A model generated the notes under the pieces. That model was not told where the DNA came from, made no database searches, and saw only the letters and a list, made by a program, of their open reading frames with translations. Made by a program: the position numbers and the translations under genes. Of a stretch of DNA of 64,000 nt, positions 45,590 to 57,870 are shown piece after piece (the stretch's first letter is position 1; the number at the start of each line of letters is the position of its first letter). Source of the DNA: Dermanyssus gallinae (Eukaryota > Arthropoda > Arachnida > Mesostigmata > Dermanyssidae); contig QVRM01005993.1 of the NCBI GenBank assembly GCA_003439945.1, positions 62,001 through 126,000 on the forward strand. Reading direction: 5' to 3'.

Positions 45590-48400
45590 TTGCATCTGCT
45601 ATGACTCGTTGCTTTTGCAGAAAGACGCTAAGCGTAGCCTTTCTGTGCTCAACGAGGGGAAAGACCCGACTTTTGTGAGGCGCTTATTAACTTCACACCT
45701 GGATAGTACGCTTGCTAAGGATGCTGCCATAACCCTCGTACCATCACGGAGGATGCAAGTGGATAGCGTGACCTCAAGTGACCACCGATACTTAATCTTC
45801 TCAGTAGTCAGTGGTACCAAGCACGGGCCCTCCGGCGGGCACGCCTGGCAGATGAGGGGAATAGACACGAAGATCTTAGCCTCTACTTTGCACAACCATC
45901 TTGCGCTATAAAGAAACATCCACGTTAATAAGAACCACATTGGAAACGTGCTTGCACTCACCTGTCGGCGGCGGGAGGACCCCCGTGAGGCGTTGCCTTC
46001 CGCTGTTTGCGAAACCCTGGTGGAACTAGGGAATCGAGGAAGCTCGTCAGGTTCAAACGATCGCATACGGATGAGGCAAAGGGATCTCTCGCGTTCTTTA
46101 GCGTAAATATCAAGCAGGCCATGGGCTGCCCTGCATCTGTTTATATTTGTCTGAAGGATCTTAGTCATTGCGTTTAAGGGCGGTAAACTACCTACCAATA
46201 TGATTTTCCGTCGTCGGCAGCTACCGTAACTTTTTGCGGGGAATCTATGTCGGCGTGCGTTTGGGTTAGAATCCAGCGCGGCATTGCATCAGAATCAGTT
46301 ACTTCCGGTTACTGCTCAGCTGTTCCCTTTGCTTGCTTGCGGGTGTCCTGCACCTGCGTTTTGTAGGCGGACACGCTATGCTGTCGGCGCGATGGCCTGG
46401 CACGTCGCAGACGAAGCATCGGGGCGTCGAAGTCTCATACTGTATGTTGTCGTAGAACCACACCGATGGCACATGCATCACACTGATGGCACAGACACCT
46501 AAAGCAAATTGGAAGGCGCCCCCTACAGTGATGTCCGCTGGGTCTCAATTGGCAAGCAACCAGAGAAATTGCATTTAACAGCGCATACCAGTGATTAGAA
46601 ATTCGGCTCTGGTGGGGTTTGTTAACTTTAAGAAAAATGTACTCAGGAACTGCAAACTGCTGACGAAGCGTTCCGTTTTGCTTTCACTGAGAACGAGGTT
46701 GATTCCCCGTAGTGCCACCTCGTGGAAGACAACCGACGTCCTGCAGTCGACTCCTTAATGGTCTGGGTCATCTTGGCCTTTGCACTGGGGATGGTCTCAG
46801 CAAGCTAAATCACCAGACCCTGGCTGTTTTTTTGCCACTCCCCGTATGTTGGCCCCCAGGTTGCTCTCGTTAGTCAGTTGTGCTGACAGACTTTTAAGGG
46901 TATCTGTCAATGTTCGGTTTTCCCCCACACGAACTCTGACCGGGGTCTAAGTGGTCACGGCGTTTGGAGACGACCTTGGACCACTCGGGGAGGTGGCCCT
47001 TTTCTTCTGATGCAGAGCTCAATAGAGCCAACGGCTCCGCTCTGCTCGACGAGAGCCGCCATAAGCCGTCGTGGATGTTTTTGCGAAACCCCGACAGCTG
47101 TAAAAGGCTGTTGACCACCATCTTGTAAAGGTCCACGGTCTGATCATCCAGATCTCCCCGGGCCGGAGAATGTCCACCAGAAGATGGCGCTCGCCTTCCT
47201 CCGGACTAACAGATTTTATAAGAGGCCCGCAAGCCTCTTTAGCGTGGAGCACCGCCGTATCCAGAAGCTGTTGAAGTAGCTTTGGGAGCGGCGGAAACTG
47301 TGCGGACAATTCCGTGACGACGCCAAGGTCAGTGTCCTCTCTGAAGGCGACCAGGAGGTTTCTTGCCGCTCTGGAGGCGGTAATGCCTTCAGGGAATGAA
47401 GGGACGCGCCGGAGAACCCCCGGGGGGTCCTAATAGGTCTACAAATATCGTAAAGTCCTAGTGGTACTCGCTGTCCCGATCTTAGTATTGCCGATGCGCA
47501 CCGAACGCAGATAGCGCCAAGGTCAGAAAACTGAGCTTATCCCGTTTCTTTCCTTTTGTAGGGCCTGTACAGCGCTTAGGGGAGTTAACGGGATTAACGT
47601 TTTTTTTCTTTTACGCTCTGACAACTACATTTTAGACGCTCGTAATGGGCTAAGTTGCCTGTGGCACGATATCGTCTAAATGCATCTATCGTCATCGCGT
47701 TCTCGTTCTGAAATTATATAGGCTTTCTCCAGCAGAGGTATGTAGCAGCAAGGCAATGACAACCACGTGCAACAAATTCAACCAACACGGCCAGGGCTTG
47801 AACTAGCGATGTTTTGCTAACCGTGGTTGCCATGACAACGCCCCGTTTCGAACGGTGTGTTAGCCGCCTAAGCCACCGTCACTAGAATGTATGCTTCAGA
47901 ACTGGAGAAAAACAGTTTATCTTGACAATTCTTGACGTTTGCAGCCGCTCTGAGCTTACTTAGATCCAGGTCGACCTTCTCGGCCACCTCATTTAGCTGT
48001 ACCTTCGTATTCTTGGCCCTTTAGTGTTCTATAGTAATCCTGATGCGGCCTTCCAGGACTTCGGAGGATAGGTTGTATGCCGAGGAGAGATCCTTTGTCT
48101 GTGTCCGCCCCGCGTTTGGCTTCGTTGACCTTACCAGGGGACGTCTCCGCCGGACGTTTTCGATTTTACGCGGAAACCGCTTGGTCTGTCTGTAGTCATG
48201 TCCTCCACCCCCAAAATAACGCTCTCCGTCCTGCCACCCGGAACTGCGCGTTCACTCGGGATCCCTCTTGATCTTCGAGGTCGAAGTCAGCTGGCGCCGA
48301 TCTTAACCTTGCTCTGGCGAGGTGTTCTCTCCAGCCTCCGAGATGACCTAAAAGCGACGAAAACCGCGTGGAATCGGTCGCTCCCAGCCCGTTCTAGTTA
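45590..48400 (-). mobile_element. R1-like LINE 5' part: ORF1 and endonuclease, interrupted by a SINE
   Basis: The minus strand, from right to left, has degraded ORF1 sequence (48.4-46.5 kb; e.g. LPKLLQQLLDTAVLHAKEAC), a CCHC knuckle RCFVCDVPGHRADSIAC (46.4 kb), and the ORF2 opening ILQTNINRCRAAHGLLDIYA. Then come SASTFPMWFLL and a decayed APE endonuclease down to 45.6 kb. The ORF2 opening and SAST-type segment match the fragment at 21.2-22.4 kb, so they are the same group. A tRNA-like SINE (47610-47882) sits inside ORF1. The RT is absent. Confidence 0.7.
47610..47882 (-). repeat. tRNA-derived SINE-like repeat, copy 2
   Basis: This is the reverse-oriented relative of 31215-31502. It has the A-box-like TGGCTTAGGCGG, B-box-like AGTTCAAGCCC, and the shared tail through GCATTTAGACGATATCGTGC. 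It differs by substitutions and short gaps. It splits an R1-like ORF1. Confidence 0.78.
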
Positions 48401-48928
48401 ACGAAGTGTGATAGTAATCACTCTGTCGAGCTCTACTGCACGTTCGTCGCACGTCGAAAAGCGCCTCGGCCTCACGTCGGCACGGTGCATGCCCGCCGCA
48501 CAGCAGCGCGATGTGCACCAGAGTTCACGTTCGCCGCACGAGCACGCACGCCCACGGATTCACGTGAACTTACAATTGCAATAAATGCATAACCTAGTTT
48601 AAAGGGCGACTTCTACTCTCACCGTTGGCAGTCGCGTCTCCTAGGTCAGCTCAATGCGATTCGTGATATGCTTGGATATAGTAATAGAGCGTTTTACTGA
48701 GAACCTCCTTTATACTGATGACAAATGCCCTATCCTCAGGTCAGCTCATGCTGGTCTCGTACGGTCTTGGATGCAACCAACCATTAGCCCTCTGGCACGT
48801 GGCTGCGGAACACGCCAGCTATGCGTCCAGGTTAGGTCCAGACAAAAGTAGGTGAAAGAATGATTTTCGCTCACTGAGATTCAAGACATTGGATGGCAAC
48901 GCACTCAAAGCACAGTCTACAGGAGATG

Positions 48929-48996
48929 TCAGAGCTATGCAATACCTGCGTATATCAGAGCTATGCAATACCTGCGTATATCAGAGCTATGCAATG
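48929..48996. repeat. Tandem repeat, 26-bp unit, about 2.6 copies
   Basis: Units begin at 48929, 48955 and 48981 with TCAGAGCTATGCAATACCTG, followed by CGTATA. The third is partial and diverges after GCAAT. Confidence 0.95.
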
Positions 48997-49585
48997 CACC
49001 CGAGACTATCGCGCGATGTGGGGTAACGCCGTGCGGAGTCCAGCTTAATTCGGCACAATGAAACCTGGTCGACATGTGATCTTGATTTTACTATCAATCT
49101 TACTTCTTCTTTCATGGGAAGACATAATATCTTGTTGTAATGCATATTTATTAACTGTGGAAATTACAATTGCGTTCACTTCTTGCCCGCAACCAATCAT
49201 AATCACTTTATTATTTCAAAATTTGGTTTAAAAAACAATATTGATCAACAACGCCTACGTGCAGGTGGTTGCCTCAAATGGCGTTTGTGCCTGTCAGTCC
49301 CTGATTATACAATTGCAGCTTGTGTGAGTTGTTTATGCGCAATAACTCGTTTCAGCGAACTTTTTGGATCGAGAACCATATGCTGTGATCATTTCGAAGG
49401 CTTGATTGAAGCGGTAACAATAGCAGAAGCGACAAAACTAAAAAACGTAGTAGTTAATGGATGATTGTTTAAGTGGGCAGTCTTCTTCGTCCGGCAGGTG
49501 TTCTCTTAACGCGTCTCTCTGTGATACTTGCGGTAGAGAAAATTGCACTGGAGGAAATTGTCGGGCTAAAATAACGACGTAGTCC
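48997..49585. other. No confident gene
   Basis: A plus-strand frame (49183-49464) is open for 93 codons, but shows no motif and no relative in the window. Confidence 0.35.
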
Positions 49586-49816
49586 TCAGTGCCAGTAGGC
49601 TAAGCCGTTGTACAAAATCTGAAACAGGAGCACCGTGTACCCAAGCGCTAGAAGGCCGGGTAGGCTGTCATTCAATCCTTCCAACATGGTTATGCCACTT
49701 GCGGTAGCAAGAAGCACTTGGAAGAGATTATAGGACGAGTAGTCTTCATCCCGGTGAAGAAGCGAAAGGCTTCTCGCATCATCAAACATGGATTCGCATC
49801 GCGTCAACAACGACAT
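49586..49816 (-). CDS. Small two-pass membrane protein, unknown family (member D)
   Basis: This 76-residue ORF starts at ACAATGTCGTTG, matching the start of the ORF at 16815. The N-terminus is hydrophilic with SLSLLHRDEDYSSYNLFQ, aligning with SLLHEEPDMLFYVRTM of the ORF at 11893, but with Glu-Asp in place of Pro-Asp. Membrane segments are at about residues 31-44 and 51-68, and the tail ends YNGLAYWH. Upstream on its strand, TATATAG lies about 30 nt and TATTTAAA about 95 nt before the ATG; both are possible core-promoter elements. Function unknown. Confidence 0.42.
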   Translation of the reverse strand: MSLLTRCESMFDDARSLSLLHRDEDYSSYNLFQVLLATASGITMLEGLNDSLPGLLALGYTVLLFQILYNGLAYWH

Positions 49817-50047
49817 TGTCTGATATTCCGCTTTTGGAAAGTTCGTCGTTTACCCTATATACAGATGGCAGCGGGGCGACGAAAGCGCCGGGTCGGTCGC
49901 GGGCAAATTTAAATAGCGTTGGCTCATACAAGCACACGATTTTGCGTTTTTAAAGACGTTATCCAACAAAATTAGACGCTAGCTGCCCCCCAGGTACCAT
50001 CATCCTTCATCCGGCCGTGTGGTCAAACCTAGTAGATAGCGCGACTA

Positions 50048-50050
<3 letters not shown>

Positions 50051-50080
<30 letters not shown>
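50051..50080. repeat. (TA)n microsatellite
   Basis: About 14 TA units. Confidence 0.97.
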
Positions 50081-50084
<4 letters not shown>

Positions 50085-50389
50085 TGTCATTCATATCGGT
50101 ATGTATTTATTTCGAGGTTTGGTAGAACTCGGCAGGAAAATATTTTTTCCTAATAGAAGGACTACGCAGAAGCGTCTTATTTAGGAGGGAGAGTGAAGTT
50201 TATCGAAGTAGTTTTTCTGCCTTTTTTCTTCTACATGCTTGTGCGAACCTCCTGCATTTGCAGGAGAACCAGTCAACGCAGGAAGGAATCGATTTTACTG
50301 GCGTGCTCGGAGAAAAATTCTGCATAACAAGACACTTCACTAGCTTACGTAGCGAAAATCGAATAACCAGATTAAGGGAAGTCATAAAA

Positions 50390-51540
50390 AGTCGTTCCGG
50401 TGGGAAAGAAGGTTTACGTTACTGACAGTCCCTCAGGCGCTGACAGAACTACTTCGCGACAAAGAGGAGGGACGAGCGCCAATGAGGATAGGTCGGTGGG
50501 TAGAAAGGCTGAGAAAGTACTCATTTGAGCTCAAATTTAGAAGTGGAATAACAAATAATGTACCCGACATGTCTTTCGACTGCCGACAGAAGAATTTTTT
50601 GAAGCGTGTGATGGTCAGAAAATGATAGTAGCAACGCTAGAAGAAGATTATAAGTTAAGGACAATACAGTGGGAGGAGGTTGTAAGTTGTTCTTTAGCTG
50701 ACCCGGACATTCAAAGCGTGAGAAGATGACTTAGGTTGAAACGGCCTCGACTGGCGTAAGCCGGGCGCTGGGCCTTCGTTGTTCATGAACTATCCGAAAC
50801 GCAGGGCGTACTAATGAGAGGAAATAAAGTAGTTCTGCCGCAGCAACTTTGAAAGAGAGCGTTCCAGAGGGCCCACGAGGATGCGCATCAGGGGATGATG
50901 AAGACGAAACACCGACTGTGAAACACGTTCTGGTGGCCAAGTATGAACAGAATGGTAGAGAAAGCGGTTCGAGAGTGCCGGCTGTGCGCATTACATGACA
51001 AGACAGCGGTAGGTAGCTACCCCAGCACCCGTGAGGACGACGCCGCGGAGATCCCAGCCGTGGACGACGCTAGCGGCCCTCCGATATCCGAGGCCCGGAC
51101 AGCTTTTGGGACTTGAAACGCGATACGCGGTGGTTGTCATGGATTACTATTCAAAGTGGGCTGAGGTGGTGGAGTTCAGGGCAGAAACAACAGCTCGTCG
51201 GATTATTGGCATGCTACACCGGCTCATCTACCGTGAAGCTATTCCGGTTAGCATAGTAACGGACCCCAGTTTCTGAGCTATGAGTTCGAAGAATTCATGA
51301 CCGAATTCGGGACTCGTCACATCCGTACACCCGTGTACCACCCTCAGGCAAATGGTTTGGTGGAAAGATTCAATAGGACACTGGGCGGCTTTATCTGGTC
51401 GGCCGCTTAAATGAACGGCGACCGGCGGAGACGTCTGACCGAGATGATCGGCGCATACGACGCAACCGCACAGGCAAATCGCCCGCCGAATTACTACATA
51501 GACAATCTATGAACAGACAGAAGGAGAGCGGCAGTGCAAA
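50390..51540 (+). pseudogene. Ty3/gypsy-type pol fragment: RNase H end and integrase
   Basis: The plus strand starts with sequence around 50480-50570 reading RKYSFELKFRSGITNNVPDM, the end of RNase H. Next, at 50870-51000, are RAHEDAHQGMMKTKHR and VRECRLCALHDK, the H2C2 finger of integrase. The integrase core at 51119-51276 contains YAVVVMDYYSKWAEVVEF with the first Asp of the catalytic triad. It continues in another frame as YHPQANGLVERFNRTLG with the Glu. Stops and frame changes break it. Neither LTR was identified. Confidence 0.8.
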
Positions 51541-51577
51541 ACAAGTTCATGCCCGGTGCCTGGGTGCCGGTGCTTTT

Positions 51578-51702
51578 CGCATTGCTTCATAGACGGACCC
51601 CCATAAATACAAATGTGAAACGGTGGGGTGAAACCCGCGCACCTATGTGTCTCCTCCGGTCGCGAGGCGCAGACGAATGCACCCCTACGCCACCGGGCTC
51701 GA
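51578..51702 (-). repeat. tRNA-like dispersed repeat (SINE type 2), copy 1
   Basis: This is the reverse-oriented relative of 53852-53988. Read on the minus strand it has GCGCCTCGCGACCGGAGGAG, GCGGGTTTCACCCCACCG, then CACATTTGTATTTATGGG and GTCCGTCTATGAAGCAATGC. The B-box region is altered here. It abuts the right end of the gypsy fragment. Confidence 0.72.
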
Positions 51703-51739
51703 CGCACCGAGCCGGCTATGGGAGTTCGTAGGAGAAGAT

Positions 51740-52290
51740 GGGTCTGAATTCAAAACAAGCCGATGAAGGGGGGGGGGCGGGAGAATGTAGAATAGCAGCG
51801 TCCGTTGAGCAGCGCGGGCATATACAGCGTCGGTTGGCGGCAATGCCTGAAGCAAACTCGAGACATGGCGCCAAATAGAGGATGCCGCCATTCCAGTAGC
51901 GAAGACGCGGGAAGTCAGTCACTAAATGCGTGGGCAAATCTGTGATATAAAAGAAGGCATGCTCCGCTTTCTTTTTCATCACCGCAGTTGCCATTTCCTC
52001 GCCCAGCCTCCATGCCGATGCTGTGCTGCATATGTACTCCACAAACATTCTCATGTTACTTTTCGGCGGGTCTGGTATCCCGACTCCTTGTTTTCCTGCT
52101 TCTTTGGCCCATCTCAATCGTAGCAGTGCTATGGCGGTTGTCCTTGCCTGCTCTAGTCCCTTGCATTTTAAGAGAGTGTGCTCGGGGTTATCGTCGATAC
52201 CGTCTACACAGTGCACGCAGGTTACCGAGGGAGCTTTGCCTATACGAAATAGATAACTTTGAAAATCACCGTGGCCAGTGAGACACTGCG

Positions 52291-52293
<3 letters not shown>
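51740..52293 (-). pseudogene. R1-like LINE ORF2 C-terminus
   Basis: The minus strand reads TQCLTGHGDFQSYLFRIGK, then CVHCVDGIDDNPEHTLLKC, the Cys/His finger of R1-group ORF2. LRYWNGGILYLAPCLEFASG ends the element. The frame is intact from the break to the end of the finger region. The 5' truncation point lies exactly at a (TA)n tract (52293-52326), so coding sequence passes directly into microsatellite. It is related to, but distinct from, the tail at 9762-10208. Confidence 0.8.
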
Positions 52294-52360
<67 letters not shown>

Positions 52361-52384
52361 GTTAAATTTATTCAACAAGGATGG

Positions 52385-52418
<34 letters not shown>

Positions 52419-53640
52419 GGCGGCATTTTTGTCGGTCTTGTTGCTGCTGGGTTTTTGTGTGGTTCAACATTTTTTTAATGTTGAAAAAAATAAAATAAAT
52501 AAACCAATATATATATATATATATACAGTGGTGACATATTAGGAGGTGAATTAGGTCGCAGTTTTGATCACAGAATGCGGCAATCTGAGTCAAGACACAC
52601 ATGTTGTATTATATAAACAGCTATGCCCTGTACTCTAAACGTTCTTCCAATCCCCTGCGGCGGTCGCCAATGTCGCAGCACAGATTGTGATAACGCCTTC
52701 GGTTGCATCTTCGTTTTAATGAAACATTTTTGGGACTGCATGATGCACACATGTGTCGCTAGCAACTCTCAGCAGTACAACTAATTGGGTACCAACAATC
52801 CAGCAACACCGGTACTCTTTCCCCGCTTTCACCCACACGCCCTCACGACTCGAATTGCGTCGTGTTTCTTCCACACTGTGAGCAGGACCAAACCTCACCT
52901 TTTAGCGCTCTTCGCACCTTGCCTGTGCTAGCTCATTAATACTATAGGAAACTATGCACACGCCGTATGAGTGTGATGACAGCACCGACGCGGTTAATAA
53001 GACTCACTTTCAAAAAGTCGCTCAGATGCAAATTTTTTTCTTTGGTAGCATTCCGACGTTTTCTGCTATCTTGCCAGTAATTCCGACCAAGCCGAATAAG
53101 TTTGCGCAAACCATCTCATCGTAGCAATGCTTACGCACCAGTAATTGGTTGGCTAACAATTGATTCTTTTAGCCAACCTGTTGCATGAATGAGCGCCACA
53201 TGAACAACAACAAAGATCATATGACCCGACGTGCTCGCTGGCACGCTGGACTTGGCCGGGTAGGGGTGGTGTTAATTTAGATCAAAAGCGAACAACAATT
53301 TCTCCACAACGCCACAACGACTCAGCTGCTGTGTGCCCCAATGTACCACAAAATAAACATTGCACATTAATTGTTGTACAAGTGTGCATATTCCACAAGT
53401 GCCGCACAGTCGCGTCGGTATATAATATATAGGCTTTTCCAAATTTGAGTTTCCCGCCAGACGTGGACTGCGGCGAGGGCGAGCCTCGCGGAACTCAGCT
53501 ATTCGGCGACGGTCGCCGCCAATTTGCTGCTATAATGTCGACTGCTGCTATTTGCTACGGCTAAGTTCACTCTGTACGGATAAATCGCCGCCCCCTGGCT
53601 TTTAACTCGGCAACGCTTTTGCGTTTAGTGTTTAGTGTTG
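52294..53640. repeat. (TA)n and poly(A) tracts; no gene recognised
   Basis: (TA)n tracts lie at about 52294-52326, 52346-52359, 52389-52415 and 52508-52525, with a poly(A) run at 52329-52344. The remainder (52.5-53.6 kb) shows no motif or related copy. Confidence 0.6.
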
Positions 53641-54642
53641 TGACCCTCTCTTGTTGCTGTAACCCCACCCGCTCTCTCTCGTTCTCTCTCTCTCTTTGGC
53701 GCGCGCGCTCGCTGTAACTCGGTGTTACCGTGGGCTCAGTGTCGTCTGCTCGAAGCAGATAGTTAGGTCAAAATTGGGTACGGCTGTCCTCATTAGGTTC
53801 ATTTTTCACCACCCACCGGGCTCGACGGATTCGATCTACTACGTTGAGAGTCAAGCCCGGTGGCGGTGGCTTAAATCTGCGCCTCGCAACCGGAGGAGAC
53901 ATATAGGTGCAGCGCGGGTTCGAGCCCCACCGTTGCCCCACATTTGTATTTATGGGGCAGGTCCGTCTATGAAGCAATGTGAAGAATAGTTCCGTGGACG
54001 TTAAATCTTGGCTGAGGTCAGCTGGAAAGCTTTACTTTGCTACGTTGAGAATTGCTGCGTCCGCCGCCACGTCCTCCTCTCCCACGTTTCCTCCTCTCCC
54101 ACGTCTCCTCCTCTCCCGTTTACGCTGTGTTTGCCCTCACTCTCTCTTGTTGTTGTTATTGTTGTTGCTGTTTGGTAGGTCGGTGGCCGGTGGGCTGTTC
54201 GTTCGTGGGCTGAGCGGCGGCGTTGGCGGCGTCGTCGTCTGCTCGAAGTTTGCCGGTAATAACAAGACAGCCGCCGTAGCGGCAACAGCAATTCGAGTCT
54301 CGCCGTCGTGTGGAGAGTTCACTCCACAAGAGACATCGTTGTGACGGGCCGTTCTGGTGGGTTCTGTATGCCGGTGCTGTATCGGCCGCCGCCAAGTCTT
54401 GTCAACCAACGGTCAGAGCTCTTTCGTTGAGACCGCTGGCCAATGTGACGGATTGGCTAAAAACAACGCTGGCTGGCCGCCGCCGAGAGACGTAATCCCG
54501 GCGAAGTTGTTGTTGTTGTTGTTGTCGGCGTCGGCGGCGCCAACTCATCAACTGTCACCTGTTCAGACAGGGATTAGTGGCGGCTGTACAGCGTTCGGCT
54601 GCGTCGTCCAGAGTCTACTAGGCAATCATGCCCCCAAAGAAG
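53641..54642 (+). promoter_or_regulatory. RCC1: Likely RCC1 promoter, 5' untranslated region and first coding exon
   Basis: This is the most CpG- and GC-rich stretch near RCC1, with CT-rich runs (53675-53697) and GTTGTT repeats (54151-54170, 54508-54524). At 54628 an ATG opens the short frame MPPKK, followed immediately by AAG|GTATTT, a donor-like site after 54642. RCC1 proteins begin with a short basic tail, and the next supported exon continues in phase 0, so this is a plausible first exon. The junction is inferred, not shown. The SINE at 53852 lies inside the region. Confidence 0.4.
53852..53988 (+). repeat. tRNA-like dispersed repeat (SINE type 2), copy 2
   Basis: The repeat contains GGTGGCTTAAATC (A-box-like) and a good B box, GGGTTCGAGCCCC, about 50 bp later. 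The unit CACATTTGTATTTATGGGGC and GTCCGTCTATGAAGC follow. The arrangement looks like a tRNA with a variable arm, but no full cloverleaf with an anticodon could be drawn. The copy at 51578-51702 shares all blocks, which favours a SINE over a tRNA gene. Confidence 0.7.
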
Positions 54643-54965
54643 GTATTTGTCTAGATAGAGGCATGCATGTTCGGTGTTCTGTTTGCAGCGGCTTTCTGTT
54701 GTGTTCGACACAAGACACGCATATCAGTCGTTACCATAGTCATTACCACCGGCAGTTCATCATTGTCGTTTCATGTTCACAGTCGACGATTGGATATCGA
54801 TTCGTTTACCGATATTGTATATATATATATATATATTTTTTTTTTTTTAATTTTATATATTGCTATTTGGATATGTGCGTGTGTAGAAGTGTATATGGTA
54901 CGTTGAATCGAAATGAAGTCATCATCGATGTTGGTGGCCTATTCTCCGCATTTTGACGATGCTCC

Positions 54966-54999
<34 letters not shown>

Positions 55000-56229
55000 G
55001 GACAACAAGTAGGTTTGTGCTGATGATATCTTGAAAATAAAAAGCATTAATGGCAGCATATTGCGCCTGATACGTGATATCGCTCAGGGCTTGCGGTATC
55101 TCATGCGCTATCGCATACACTCGAATATGGCACAAAGCGGCCAAGAAGACGCACGTAGATTGCGTTGCTTTTTCAAGCGTTGTGTCCATCCATTGATCGG
55201 CGGATTGAGGCGCGGCGTTCCCGTGGCGCCCTCAAGATGGCGCCAAAACTCGCCTTAATGTAAACTTAACGGTTGTATCGGCGAGGTGGAGCGTCGCATA
55301 CCGATGTTTGTGCGTATTCGAACAAGCTTCGGGGGTGTATACGGACAAATAATGCAGTCTTAAACTAGAGACTACGTCAGTATCGCAAAGTACAACAGAA
55401 ATACTTTAGAAGGACGACCATTATCGAATGTCGTCGCGCCGGAGCGCCGCCAGCTGGGATAGACTACTGAAATTTGATGACCTAGATCGATCTTGAGGGA
55501 TAGTTTGCAAATAAGTATTCAGCCTCAAATGTGCCCGAAACGCATTTACCAATGGACCGTGGAGAAAGAGAAACGCACGCGTAGATGAGAAGCTAAAAAC
55601 TCCAAAAGTTAGTCTAATGTTGAGTAACAAACAAGAGCAGCAGCAGCACATTTCGGACCATCGAGCGCGTCCATCTTGAACATAAGTGAGAGCACGCTGC
55701 ATCGGATCGCCGATGAAGACCTGAGATTCACGAGAGATCTCTGTGTGCTCCAGATACGACAGTTGCTATCTGAGACTGGCAAGACAAAACAAATGTTAAC
55801 ACACAATGCAGCAAGTCGCGCAAGTTAGATTCTACTCTGATGAGACAAGATGAATGAAGATCGATGCTAAGGTGATCCTAGGGAAAAAACGGTCTTTGAC
55901 TTGTCCACTGTCTGGGGGGTCCACCTGCCTACCCCTCAGAACGAAATCTTGACAAACGTGTACAATGGTCGTTTTCCTATGATCCAATCAAATTTTATGC
56001 CTGTTTATAATGTAGAGCTTATTCAATGTGTTTGTGCGCAATTATTTCAGAGGAGGCAGGTTGCTGACGAGAACGGAGTAACGGCTGCAGTGACTGACGG
56101 TACGTAAAGTTGTGTACATCCACAATACTATGCACATAGATATCATTGTATAAAGGGTCGCTGGGGTTATAAGCTAGTATTCATAGAGATTTGCAATATA
56201 GTGTGTATATTTATATATACATATATATA

Positions 56230-56274
<45 letters not shown>

Positions 56275-56296
56275 TAGATATTTGTTTTGCAATATA

Positions 56297-56356
<60 letters not shown>

Positions 56357-57805
56357 TGCCATTAAGGCCGCTGGCGGCGGTTATTTTAGCCTCGGAGACA
56401 AATCTTGCGAATCTTCTTACCATTACATAAAGCAGGATTCGTGATTTTTGAGGAGCGCTTCCACTATGCTCAGGGGTTGTATGACAAATAAAGCAGCTTA
56501 AACTAGATATGTCGGTATCGCAAAGTACAAGCTGTATTTGGCAGGGGAACACGTATATAGGGCGGTATCCGGAGGGGTCTCTTTGTGGTTTAGCGGGTTT
56601 GCGGATAAGGGTCAAACGTGCCATTTTTCCAAGGCTTAGGATATAGTCTCCGCAGGTGAGAAATGTTTGCGCATGTGTGCGTAGCGCAGTTTGTTACGCA
56701 CGATTTTGTACCCTTTTTGCCACAGGGCGTTTACTTCGACCTGCTCGCACAAAAAGGTTCCAGTCGTCTATTTTACTATTCTGCTTTTATTTGTTCGATG
56801 AGGGTCTTTCGTGCTTTTCTGTACTCTTCTCATAAATAGTAGAGTTTAAGCCTGTGGCTTGCTTTGCCCCGCGTGCGCACTCGTCGCAGGCGGTGGCAGG
56901 TCCTTTGCTTTTTGGCGGTCTGGCTAGTCCACCAGTAGCACATGGGGCGGTTGGCTATCTTAGGATATGGGAGAGAGAGAAGAAGGTCTCACAGAAATGA
57001 TCGGATGGAATGGTCGGATGGATGAGGAGCTGCCTCGGTCCTAAGGACTGTGGACCGTATTAAAGTCGTCTCCCCCAATCGCCTATCGGAACCCGCGTTA
57101 CTCAAGCTGAGGTTCTAGTTCTTGGATGAAGTCCTCGTATTCCTGTAAGGGTTCGAGTTCTAAATTCTACACTGAGTAGATCACAAGGTGGATCACACGG
57201 AGATGGTAAAGCGAAGTGCGTGTCTTAGAAAGAGAAGGTGGGGAATACGTTGATCGAAGATTATTTGTTACTAGCGTGGGGCTGGCTCTGGGGAGCTTTA
57301 ATTGCATTATTTTATTGCTGCCGTCTGTCTTTTTTCCGCGGCTTTCTTGTGACGTTACCGTTGCCTGTATGCTAGACTTTGCATCGTAGTGGCGTAGTGT
57401 CCATAGTGGCCCCTTGATTGCCAGGATGTTCCGATTCTGTAGGGAAAAAGCTTTCTATTCCTTGAGGTGCGGCAATGCATCTTGCAGTTCGGAAAACGGT
57501 GGTAGTAGTCGGTCGATAAGGAGAGATCGTCTTGACGGACCTCTGTGATAGCAATAGAGATCTTGCTGCAGTTTTGTCACCTCTTATACTTGTCATGCTG
57601 AGGCTGGTGCTATGTATATGGCCTTTGCATGAGGTCTACGTATCGTTTTTCGGTTAGCTCCTCTTCGAAGAAGAGGCCTTGTATCTCTGCAGCCATGAAT
57701 TCCTTTGGAGAAGGGAGAGGAGAAAGCTTTGGGAATGGGTCGGCATTTATCTGGACGGACTCTTCCTTTGTTCTAGTAAGGGCAAAACCTACTTCAAGCT
57801 CTCTC

Positions 57806-57870
<65 letters not shown>

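Noticed and set aside
51716..52426. A single 236-codon ORF with runs of YIYIYI
   Set aside because: The Tyr/Ile run is translated (TA)n. Only the part below about 52293 is LINE protein.
53979..54956. Several long overlapping ORFs in the GC-rich region
   Set aside because: GC richness and GTT/CTC repeats keep many frames open at once. No domain is present, and the region looks like promoter and untranslated leader.
55031..55258. Frame with CADDILKIKS, suggesting RT box C
   Set aside because: The surrounding residues do not fit an RT, and one short match is not enough.
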